Shown: positions 1 to 7,052 of the stretch, one piece after another
Layout of the letters: every line of letters starts with the position of its first letter
How positions within the stretch are numbered: the first letter of the stretch is position 1
Assembly: GCA_964551735.1 (NCBI GenBank)
Contig: CAZKEF010000001.1
Span: forward strand, 186,001-250,000
DNA length: 64,000 nucleotides
Direction: 5' to 3'
From: DAOUAT01 sp964551735
Lineage (GTDB): Bacteria; Chloroflexota; Anaerolineae; CG2-30-64-16
Position numbers and translations under genes: made by a program
Notes under the pieces: generated by a model
Databases searched by the model: none
What the model saw: only the letters and a program-made list of their open reading frames with translations
Told to the model about the DNA's origin: nothing

Positions 1-1737
1 CTGCAACGCTTGAATGCGGATATACGGCGGATTCCCGATCACCGCATCGAACCCGCCCGCGGCCATCACCTCCGGAAACTCCGCCCCCCAATCGAACGCG
101 TTCACCCGCCCCACCGTCTCCTCGTCCGGCAGGTCCAGCTTCCCCTCGTAAAACTCCGGCCCGATCAGCGAATTGCCGCACTTGATGTTGTGGCCCAGGT
201 CGGGCAGGACGCGCTCCAGGCCCAGGGAGAGCTGGCCGGCCACCCCCTCGCCCTCCAACACCTTCAGCAGCAGCGAAAGCTTCGTCACCTCCACGGCCTG
301 CGGGTCAATGTCCACGCCGTAGATGTGCGCCATCAGGATGCGTTTGCGCTCCTCGATGGTCAGCCGCAGCGCGCCGCCGCCCGCGCGCTCCAGCGGCGGC
401 CGCTTGCCCCGCAGCCAACGGTCGGGTTCCTTCAGATATTCGGTCAGATACCAGTCCAGCAGGAATTGGTACGCCCCCAGCAGGAACGACCCGGACCCGC
501 ACGCGATATCCGCAATGCGTAGGGGCGCGGCCTTCCTCTCCGCGTCCCCGTGTCTCCGCGTCCCCGCGTCCCCGCGCTCCTCCAGCAGCGGGCCGACAGC
601 CTGGCGCACGATGTAGTCCACGATGTAGGTAGGGGTGTAGAAGACGCCGCCGGCCTTGCGCACCTCCGGCTTCTCCTCGATCTTCACCTGCCGGCCCGGC
701 GTCAGGCGGATCACCTTGCCCAGGAACCGCTCGTAGACGTGGCCCAGGATGTCGGCGGGCAGCACCGAGAACTCGTAGGGGCTTTGCGGGTAGTACAGGT
801 GCTCGATGATGTCCTTGAGCACCTTGTCGTCAATTTCCAGGGCCGGGGTCAGGGTGTCGGGCGCCTCGGCGCGGTCCCGTTCGACCTCGAAGTGGAACAG
901 GCCGGAGTTGTAGCGCCGGTCGGCGTAGCGGAACAGCTCCTGCAGCCGCTCGTAGGTGCGACCGCCGTTGAGCAGCGCGCGCAACTGCTCGAAGGTCTCC
1001 AGGTCGCGCGCCTCGCAGATGCGCAGGAACACGATGCGGTCAATGATCTGCTGCACGGCCCAGTTGAGGTCGCGGCCGCGCAGCGTCGGGTTGCGCAGCG
1101 CCAGGTTGCGCGCCAGCAGCTCGCGCCAGCGCTCGATCTCGGCCAGGAATTCGTCGTCCACCTCGGCGGTGCCGCGCTTGCCCGCCTTGGCCGCCGCGAA
1201 CTGGTCCAACGCGCCCTGCCACACCGCGGCCTTGCTGAACACGGCCGCGATCTCGTCCCAACGCGTCACGTAATCCCGGAAGTTTAACAGCAGGATGCGC
1301 CCCGCGGAAGCCTTGTCCGTGGCCGCGGGCTTGGTGCGGCAGTCGTAGACCGAAAACTCCTCGAAGTCGGTGAGGATGGAAAGCGGCAGCTTGGCGCTCC
1401 ACGCGTAGCGGCGGAGCTGGTAGGCCGGCTCGATGCCGTGGGTGATGTCCACCGCGGGCTTCTTGGCCTCCACGAAGAACTTACGCTCCCGGCCGATGCG
1501 GAACGAGTAGTCGGGCGCCTTGGTCGCGCTGCCCACCTGCACCTTGTCCTCGTGGACGACCTCCTTGTACTGCTCCGCGAACCCCTGGGTGTTGTTCACG
1601 TCCCAGCCGAGCGCGGCAAAGAAGGGGTCAATGAACTGGTGGCGGACCGCGGCCTCGGTGAACGCAGGCGAGCGGTACTGGTCATAGTTGCGCTGGAAGA
1701 GCTCGACGAGCTGGACGATCTCGGCAGGTGCGGGCAT
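1..1737 (-). CDS. Type IIG-like restriction-modification enzyme (Eco57I-type N6-adenine methylase with nuclease domain), 3' part outside window
   Basis: The minus-strand frame is open from an ATG at 1737 to base 1, giving 579 visible codons, so the C-terminal part lies outside the window. Near residues 74-90 a PD...E-A-K pattern (PDYSF, then FFVEAKKP) fits a PD-(D/E)XK nuclease. Methylase motif I (DIACGSGSFL) begins near residue 410, and motif IV (GNPPYI) near 569, just before the cut. This order of nuclease, helical part and N6-adenine methylase is that of single-chain type IIG or BREX PglX-like enzymes. The target-recognition domain would follow and is not visible. It is divergent from a toxin-antitoxin pair. 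Just before motif I a low-complexity stretch encoded by a G-rich repeat is inserted. No separate restriction partner is visible, so IIG is preferred over a type I HsdM. Confidence 0.85.
   Translation of the reverse strand, partial: MPAPAEIVQLVELFQRNYDQYRSPAFTEAAVRHQFIDPFFAALGWDVNNTQGFAEQYKEVVHEDKVQVGSATKAPDYSFRIGRERKFFVEAKKPAVDITHGIEPAYQLRRYAWSAKLPLSILTDFEEFSVYDCRTKPAATDKASAGRILLLNFRDYVTRWDEIAAVFSKAAVWQGALDQFAAAKAGKRGTAEVDDEFLAEIERWRELLARNLALRNPTLRGRDLNWAVQQIIDRIVFLRICEARDLETFEQLRALLNGGRTYERLQELFRYADRRYNSGLFHFEVERDRAEAPDTLTPALEIDDKVLKDIIEHLYYPQSPYEFSVLPADILGHVYERFLGKVIRLTPGRQVKIEEKPEVRKAGGVFYTPTYIVDYIVRQAVGPLLEERGDAGTRRHGDAERKAAPLRIADIACGSGSFLLGAYQFLLDWYLTEYLKEPDRWLRGKRPPLERAGGGALRLTIEERKRILMAHIYGVDIDPQAVEVTKLSLLLKVLEGEGVAGQLSLGLERVLPDLGHNIKCGNSLIGPEFYEGKLDLPDEETVGRVNAFDWGAEFPEVMAAGGFDAVIGNPPYIRIQALQ
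533..577 (-). repeat. Low-complexity GC-rich repeat inside the RM gene
   Basis: The stretch is built from variants of the unit CCGCGTCCCCG (for example TCTCCGCGTCCCCGTG, then CCGCGTCCCCGCG). It encodes a charged Gly/Asp/Arg-rich linker of about 15 residues immediately before methylase motif I. It keeps the frame. Such units are typical of slippage-prone intergenic or linker repeats rather than of the methylase family. Confidence 0.7.
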
Positions 1738-1801
1738 CGGCGCCTCACAGTGGGGTGTGGTGGATTCTGCCTGGCGAATCGTGCTGTTGCACTGGCTGGG
1801 A

Positions 1802-1830
1802 ATTTTAGCACAGGCGCGCATGGGGGTCAA
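1802..1830 (-). promoter_or_regulatory. Sigma70-type promoter for the RM gene
   Basis: On the minus strand TTGACC (1830-1825) is followed after exactly 17 bases by TAAAAT (1807-1802), about 65 bases before the ATG at 1737. It lies back to back with the toxin-antitoxin promoter. Confidence 0.7.
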
Positions 1831-1848
1831 TCGCTCAAGGCGAAATGT

Positions 1849-1877
1849 TTGACAGGCTGCCTGTATGCTGCTATTAT
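1849..1877 (+). promoter_or_regulatory. Sigma70-type promoter of the toxin-antitoxin operon
   Basis: TTGACA at 1849-1854, a 17-base spacer, and TATTAT at 1872-1877, 34 bases before the antitoxin ATG. The -10 box lies inside an 11-bp tandem repeat that could be the operator. Confidence 0.8.
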
Positions 1878-1885
1878 GCTGCTAT
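1864..1885 (+). repeat. Perfect 11-bp tandem repeat over the -10 box (candidate antitoxin operator)
   Basis: TATGCTGCTAT occurs twice with no gap (1864-1874, 1875-1885). It covers the -10 element of the toxin-antitoxin promoter. Ribbon-helix-helix antitoxins commonly bind tandem or inverted short repeats in their own promoter, so autoregulation is likely but unproven. Confidence 0.65.
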
Positions 1886-1910
1886 CCAACACGGCAACAC
1901 CGGAGGTCCC

Positions 1911-2225
1911 ATGTCAGTTAGACGAATCACCATCCGTGTCTCGCCCGACCTGCACGGCAGACTGAACGCATTGGCGGCCAGGCACTCGATGTCGCTTAAC
2001 ACGTTAACCGTTGAAGCCCTAGAGAAGTACGCCCAGGCTCAGGCGGAACCGACGGAAGGTCTGCCGTTACAGGAACTGAGCGCTTACCTGGCGCCCGCGG
2101 CCGAAGCCGACGATCTGAGCGAGGAAGAACTGTTGCAGCATGCCCGCGCCGTGCGCCGCCGCATCTGGCAGGAACGCTATGAGCAGTCTGTGCGCGCCTA
2201 TGGCACCCAGCAGGCGCCGGCATGA
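1911..2225 (+). CDS. Ribbon-helix-helix antitoxin
   Basis: The 104-residue protein opens with a short strand (VRRITIRVS) and two helices (DLHGRLNALAARHSMSLN), the pattern of a ribbon-helix-helix DNA-binding domain. A charged C-terminal part rich in Glu and Arg probably wraps the toxin. The ATG at 1911 is chosen because GGAGG lies 6 bases before it; an upstream in-frame start at 1845 would overlap the promoter. The stop overlaps the next start by ATGA, so toxin translation is coupled. It is expected to neutralise the PIN toxin and repress the operon. Confidence 0.8.
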   Translation: MSVRRITIRVSPDLHGRLNALAARHSMSLNTLTVEALEKYAQAQAEPTEGLPLQELSAYLAPAAEADDLSEEELLQHARAVRRRIWQERYEQSVRAYGTQQAPA

Positions 2226-2710
2226 GCAAGAGGCTGCGGGTTTTCCCCGACACCGGTGTGCTGATCGCGATGATCGTTTACCCGCGCGATCGTAACGGCG
2301 GGTTGTCTCTGGCTGGTGAAGTCCTGACGCTCTACCAGGCCGGTGCATTTGATATCGTCATTGGCCAGGGCATCGTGGACGAGTTGGAAGAGGTAATAGA
2401 TGATCGCTTCCCCTCGCAACGCGGCCACATGGTAGCGCTCCTGAGACCCTTCGCTCGCCAGTTCACGCGACGCCCGACGCCGACCGAGATTGCGGCAGTC
2501 GCCTATGCGTGCAGCGACCCGGCCGATGCGCCTGTCTTTGCCTCGGCCATCATCGCCCGGCCTGATATCGTCCTGGCGAACGACTTTGAGGTCTTTCATA
2601 CACCAGTTGCCAATAATTTTTGTCGGGAGCACCAGATCATTGTCGAGAGCCTGTATGGTCTGCTCTGTGTCTTTGGCCGACGGCAACGACGAAAACCCTT
2701 GATCCCTTGA
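2222..2710 (+). CDS. PIN-domain toxin (putative ribonuclease)
   Basis: This 162-residue protein has the acidic residues of a PIN fold: FPDTGVLI near the N-terminus (first Asp), DELEEVIDD in the middle, DPADAPVFASAI and VLANDFEVF near the C-terminus. PIN toxins cleave RNA with a metal-bound acidic cluster. It overlaps the antitoxin gene by 4 bases (ATGA). The family resembles the COG1569/PF13470-type PIN toxins. No frameshift is seen and the acidic residues appear intact, so it is probably active when free of antitoxin. Location beside a restriction-modification gene suggests a defence or stabilisation cluster, which is inference. Confidence 0.8.
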   Translation: MSKRLRVFPDTGVLIAMIVYPRDRNGGLSLAGEVLTLYQAGAFDIVIGQGIVDELEEVIDDRFPSQRGHMVALLRPFARQFTRRPTPTEIAAVAYACSDPADAPVFASAIIARPDIVLANDFEVFHTPVANNFCREHQIIVESLYGLLCVFGRRQRRKPLIP

Positions 2711-2745
2711 AACTCAGCGAGATGCGCCTTCGCCCTGGAGAACCC

Positions 2746-3885
2746 ATGTCCCTTGAACACCACATCCGCCACGCGTTCCACCAACGCTACGGCGCCGCGC
2801 CGGCCATCGTCGTGCGCGCGCCGGGCCGCGTCAACCTGATCGGCGAACACACCGACTACAACGATGGCTTCGTGCTGCCCCTGGCCATTGACCGGGCCAC
2901 CTGGATCGCGCTGCGGCCGCGGCCCGACCGCCGCGTAACCGTCCACGCGCTGGACTTCGGCGAAAGCGACACCTTCGACCTGGACGCGCTCCTCCCCAAA
3001 CCCGGATCGTGGGCGGACTACGTGCGCGGGGTGGCGTGGGCGCTGGGCCAGCACGGCTACACCCTAGGCGGCTGGGAGGGCGTGATGGCGGGCGACGTGC
3101 CCATCGCCGCGGGCCTGTCATCGTCGGCCGCGCTGGAGCTGGCGGTCGCGCGCGCGTTCGCCGCGGTGGCCGACTGGCCGTGGGACGCGGCGGCTATGGC
3201 ACGGGTCGGGCAGTACGCCGAGAACAAGTGGGTGGGCATGAACTGCGGCATCATGGATCAGATGATCTCGGCCGCGGGCGTGGCGGATCACGCGCTGCTG
3301 ATTGACTGCCGCACGCTGGCGACCCGGCCGATGCCGCTGCCCGCGGGCACGGCCGTGGTGGTGCTGGACACCGCCACCCGCCGCGGGCTGGTGGATTCGG
3401 CCTACAACGAGCGCCGCGCCCAGTGCGAGGCCGCGGCCGCGCATTTCGGCGTCACCGCCTTGCGCGATGTCACGATCGCCCAGCTCGAGGCCGCGCGGCC
3501 GGCGCTGGCTGATCTCACCTACCGCCGCGCGCGCCACGTGATCACCGAGAATGACCGGGTGCTGCAAGCGTGCGATGTGATGGCCGCGGGTGACGCCGCC
3601 GCGCTGGGCCGGCTGCTGGACGCCAGTCACATCAGCCTGCGGGACGACTTCGAGGTCTCCAACCGCGAGCTGGACCTCATTGTGGCGGCCGCGCAGGCGC
3701 ATCCCGCCTGCCTGGGCGCGCGCATGACCGGCGCCGGCTTCGGCGGCTGCGCGATCGCGCTGGTGGCGGATGCGGGGGTTGCGGATTTCGTGGCGCAGGT
3801 GTCGGCCAGCTACACGGTCAGGGCGGGTTTGACCCCGCGTGTCTACGTGTGCCGCGCGACGGATGGGGCAGCGATCGTTCATTAG
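2746..3885 (+). CDS. galK: Galactokinase
   Basis: The 379-residue protein has the three GHMP kinase motifs. The galactokinase signature GRVNLIGEHTDYNDG lies near residue 27, the phosphate loop PIAAGLSSSAA near 118, and GAGFGGCAIAL near 328. It phosphorylates galactose to galactose 1-phosphate in the Leloir pathway. The ATG at 2746 is preferred because GGAG lies 5 bases upstream; other in-frame starts further upstream overlap the toxin gene. Only 35 bases separate it from the toxin stop, so a promoter may lie inside the toxin gene or the two units may be co-transcribed. The next gene encodes a GalT-like enzyme, as expected for a galactose operon. Confidence 0.93.
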   Translation: MSLEHHIRHAFHQRYGAAPAIVVRAPGRVNLIGEHTDYNDGFVLPLAIDRATWIALRPRPDRRVTVHALDFGESDTFDLDALLPKPGSWADYVRGVAWALGQHGYTLGGWEGVMAGDVPIAAGLSSSAALELAVARAFAAVADWPWDAAAMARVGQYAENKWVGMNCGIMDQMISAAGVADHALLIDCRTLATRPMPLPAGTAVVVLDTATRRGLVDSAYNERRAQCEAAAAHFGVTALRDVTIAQLEAARPALADLTYRRARHVITENDRVLQACDVMAAGDAAALGRLLDASHISLRDDFEVSNRELDLIVAAAQAHPACLGARMTGAGFGGCAIALVADAGVADFVAQVSASYTVRAGLTPRVYVCRATDGAAIVH

Positions 3886-3898
3886 AAAAGGAACTCTC

Positions 3899-5044
3899 AT
3901 GCAAACAGCCATCGGCGTCGAAAAACGACGCGAGCCACCGGCGCAGCCGGCCCACGAGATCGCCCCGCAGATCATCAACCTGGCCGAGATGGTGCGCGCC
4001 CTGCCCGAGGCGGACCGCCAGCGCTTCGAGCGCATCTTCTTCCTCAGCGAAGTGCCGGGCGCGCTGATCCCCCCGGAAAGCATGCACACCTGGATTCGCG
4101 GCTACTTCGGCTCGGTGGAGGCCGTGACCACCCAGCGCATCGTCAAGGTGACTAACCTGGTGACTTGGGAGGGCGCGCTCTACAACGAGCTGCGCGCCCG
4201 CCGACCCCTGGAGATCCGCAGCGGCGCCGACCTGACCCGGATCATCACGGAGACGCGGGACGATCCCTTCTGCCGGCCCCTGGCAGGCACGCCCGCCGAC
4301 ACCTTTGGCCGGGTGCAGGGCCAACATGCGATCACGGCCAGCAACATCGCCAAGTACGACGGCTCCCACGGCGTGGTGATCTTCGATGAGCACGACCCGC
4401 TGGTCTTCAGCCCGGAGCGCGTGCGGGACTACATTGACACGGCCTGGGCGTGGGGCCAGCAGGCGCACGCCGCCGATCCCCAGGCCAGGTACTTCTTCTT
4501 CATGTGGAACTGCATCTGGAAGGCCGCCGCCTCGATGGTACACGGCCACACGCAGATGACCCTCACCCGCGACATGCACTACCCCAAGGTCGAGTTCGTG
4601 CGCCGTTCGGCCGCGGCTTACCGCGCACAATACGAGGCCAACTACTTCGCCGACCTGAACGCCGTCCATCAGGCCCTGGGCCTGGGCTTCCGTTGGCGGA
4701 GCGTGGACGTGGTCATCTCCCTGACGCCCGTCAAAGAGCGCGAGACATTGCTCCTGGCACCGGCGCTCACCGACGACCTGAAAGACGCCATCTTCGTCGT
4801 GCTGGACGCCTTCGTGACGCGGCTGGGCGTCACCAGCTTCAACGTCGCCATCCAGATGCCGCCCATCGCGCCGGTGTCGGAAGACTGGAGCGGCTTCCCA
4901 GTCATCGCGCGCATCGTGGATCGCGGCGACCCCATGAACCGCACCGGCGACATCGGCGCGATGGAGCTCTACGCGGCCAGCGTGATCGGCACAGATCCGT
5001 TCTACGTGGCGGGGGTGTTGCGCGAGGAATTCACCGAAGCATGA
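3899..5044 (+). CDS. Divergent galactose-1-phosphate uridylyltransferase-like protein (HIT superfamily)
   Basis: This 381-residue protein lies 13 bases after galK and has AAGGA 8 bases before its ATG. Near residue 213 it carries MVHGHTQMTL, an H-x-H-x-Q motif like the active site of GalT and other HIT-superfamily nucleotidyl transferases, but with Gly instead of the usual Pro of HPHxQ. The length fits GalT. By position it should transfer UMP between UDP-glucose and galactose 1-phosphate. The overall sequence is far from canonical GalT, so an ADP- or other sugar-nucleotide transferase is possible. Its stop overlaps the next start (ATGA). Confidence is good for the superfamily, moderate for the substrate. 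Confidence 0.65.
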   Translation: MQTAIGVEKRREPPAQPAHEIAPQIINLAEMVRALPEADRQRFERIFFLSEVPGALIPPESMHTWIRGYFGSVEAVTTQRIVKVTNLVTWEGALYNELRARRPLEIRSGADLTRIITETRDDPFCRPLAGTPADTFGRVQGQHAITASNIAKYDGSHGVVIFDEHDPLVFSPERVRDYIDTAWAWGQQAHAADPQARYFFFMWNCIWKAAASMVHGHTQMTLTRDMHYPKVEFVRRSAAAYRAQYEANYFADLNAVHQALGLGFRWRSVDVVISLTPVKERETLLLAPALTDDLKDAIFVVLDAFVTRLGVTSFNVAIQMPPIAPVSEDWSGFPVIARIVDRGDPMNRTGDIGAMELYAASVIGTDPFYVAGVLREEFTEA

Positions 5045-5991
5045 ACCTGGCAGACGGGATCGTTACGGTCACCCTCAACCCGGCGATTGACCAGACGCTC
5101 ACCATCCCGAACTTCACGGCCGGAATGGTGAACCGGGTGCAAGCAGCGCGGTTGGACGCCGGCGGCAAGGGCGTCAACGTGGCGTCGTTCCTGGCCGACT
5201 TCGGCCAACCGGCCAGCGCCACCGGCTTCCTGGGTGCCGACAACGACGGCCTCTTTTGCCGCCTGTTCGCGCAGAAAGGGATCGCCGATCGCTGTGTGCG
5301 CATCGCCGGCCAGACGCGTATCGGCATCAAAATCGCCGATCCGGCGCAGCGCACGACGACCGATATCAACTTCCCTGGCCAGGCGCCGACCCCGGCCGAC
5401 ATCGAGCGCCTCTTCGCCATCCTCCGCGAACTGGCGGCGACGCACGAGTGGTTTGTGCTGTCGGGCAGCATCCCGGCCGGGGTTCCGGCAGGCATCTATG
5501 CTGACATGGTAGTCACGTTGGCCGGCAAGAAGGTCGTGCTGGACACCAGCGGCGACGGGCTGCGCCAGGGGGTGACCGCTGGGCCGTGGCTGATCAAACC
5601 CAACGTGGATGAGTTGCGCCAGCTCACCGGCGGATGCCTGGAAACCCATGCGGAGATCATCGAAGCCGCGCGCGCCCTGATCCATCAGCACGCCATCAGC
5701 AGCGTCGTCGTGTCTATGGGCCGGGAAGGCGCACTCTTCATCGAGGGGGACGCGGCGCTGGTGGCCGTGCCGCCGGCCGTTGAGGTCAGGAGCACCGTCG
5801 GGGCCGGCGACGCACTGGTGGCCGGCATCGTGACCGGCAAGCGCCAGGGTCTGCCCCTGGCCGAATGCGCCCGCCTGGCCACCGCGTTTGCGGTGACCGC
5901 CATCGGCCAGGTCGGGCACGGCCTGCCCTCGGTCGCCGCGGTGCTGGCCGCGCGGGAACAGGTCGTCATTCGCAGGCTTACGCTGGCGTAA
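5041..5991 (+). CDS. PfkB-family sugar kinase, 1-phosphofructokinase/tagatose-6-phosphate kinase type
   Basis: The 316-residue protein begins VTVTLNPAIDQT, has DAGGKGVNVASFL near residue 40 and the C-terminal PfkB motif VRSTVGAGDALVAG near 250 with the catalytic Asp. These features are typical of the FruK/LacC branch, which phosphorylates phosphosugars. It starts in the ATGA overlap with the GalT-like gene, so it is translationally coupled. In this context it could act on fructose 1-phosphate, tagatose 6-phosphate or another hexose phosphate; the sequence does not decide. No fructose PTS gene is nearby. Confidence 0.8.
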   Translation: MNLADGIVTVTLNPAIDQTLTIPNFTAGMVNRVQAARLDAGGKGVNVASFLADFGQPASATGFLGADNDGLFCRLFAQKGIADRCVRIAGQTRIGIKIADPAQRTTTDINFPGQAPTPADIERLFAILRELAATHEWFVLSGSIPAGVPAGIYADMVVTLAGKKVVLDTSGDGLRQGVTAGPWLIKPNVDELRQLTGGCLETHAEIIEAARALIHQHAISSVVVSMGREGALFIEGDAALVAVPPAVEVRSTVGAGDALVAGIVTGKRQGLPLAECARLATAFAVTAIGQVGHGLPSVAAVLAAREQVVIRRLTLA

Positions 5992-6002
5992 GGAGGTCAG
6001 CC

Positions 6003-7052
6003 ATGTCCCACCCCACACAACACGAGATCACAACGCCCTCGCCCCTGCTCGACCCCCGCGGCCGGCTGGCGCAGGTGGGTTGGGCGCGCGCGCCGCTGCT
6101 GGACTGCAACCTGGAGCAGGTCGCGTTCTACCCGCGGCCCCTGCGCTTCCTGCAGCGCTTCCGCGTCAAACGCTGGGACTACTACGGCGTCACCACGCCC
6201 GACCGCTTCTTCTCCGCCACGGTGGCCGACCTGGGCTACGCGGGCCAGGTCTTCGTCTACACCGTGGACTTCGCCACCGGCCGGCATCACGAGGAGACGC
6301 TGACGATCCCCTTCGCCCGCGGGGTCACGCTGCCGCGCAACAGCACCGAGGGCGAGAGCGCCTTCGACGACGGCAGAACGCGCCTGCGCTTCCAAACCCT
6401 CCCCGGCGAGCGCCGCCTCTCGGTCGTCTGGCCGAACTTCGACGGCAAGCCGCTGGCCGCGGAGCTCACCCTGCGCCTGGCGCCGCACCACGAATCCACC
6501 GTGGTCGTCATCCCCATCCGGGGCAACCGCTTCTACTACAACCGCAAGGTGAACTGCCTGCCGGCCGCGGGCTGGCTGCAGATCGGCGGCCAGCGCACAG
6601 CGATCACGCCCGCGACCTGCCTGGGCAACCTGGATTGGGGCCGCGGGGTCTGGGAGTACCGCTCCTTCTGGGTCTGGGCCAGCGCGTCCGGCTTCCTGGG
6701 CGACGGCCGGACGGTGGGCCTGAACCTGGGCTTCGGTTTCGGCGATACCTCGGCCGCCACCGAGAATACGCTGATCCTGGACGGCCGCGTCCACAAGCTG
6801 GGCCAGGTGAATTTCACCTACGACCCGGCCGACTTCAAGCGGCCGTGGCGCATGGTGTCGCCTGACGGCCGGCTCGACCTGACCTTTGAGCCGTTCCTGG
6901 CACGCGTGGCCGCCACCAACCTGCTGGTGATCACCAGCGAGGTGCACCAGATGTTCGGGCGCTATCGCGGCACGGCTACGGCTGATGATGGGGAAGTGAT
7001 CATAGTTGACGAACTGATCGGGTTTGCAGAGGAGCACCGCGCCAAATGGTAA
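6003..7052 (+). CDS. DUF2804 family protein
   Basis: The 349-residue protein matches DUF2804 in its central pattern: RVKRWDYYGV, FYYNRKVNCLPA, and LDWGRGVWEYRSFW followed by GLNLGFGFGDTSA. The family has no assigned reaction. The ATG at 6003 follows a near-perfect AAGGAGG. The protein has no signal peptide or membrane segment, so it is likely cytosolic. The position in a sugar-kinase operon hints at a role in carbohydrate or lipid-linked sugar metabolism, but this is only context. The stop overlaps the next start by 7 bases. Confidence 0.75.
   Translation: MSHPTQHEITTPSPLLDPRGRLAQVGWARAPLLDCNLEQVAFYPRPLRFLQRFRVKRWDYYGVTTPDRFFSATVADLGYAGQVFVYTVDFATGRHHEETLTIPFARGVTLPRNSTEGESAFDDGRTRLRFQTLPGERRLSVVWPNFDGKPLAAELTLRLAPHHESTVVVIPIRGNRFYYNRKVNCLPAAGWLQIGGQRTAITPATCLGNLDWGRGVWEYRSFWVWASASGFLGDGRTVGLNLGFGFGDTSAATENTLILDGRVHKLGQVNFTYDPADFKRPWRMVSPDGRLDLTFEPFLARVAATNLLVITSEVHQMFGRYRGTATADDGEVIIVDELIGFAEEHRAKW

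Noticed and set aside
10..1287. Plus-strand open frames over the RM gene
   Set aside because: They are antisense readings of the minus-strand methylase, which has clear motifs; codon pattern and repeats of Arg/Pro/Ala mark them as shadows.
1849..1885. Iteron-type replication origin
   Set aside because: Only two 11-bp copies, and they coincide with a promoter of a toxin-antitoxin operon.
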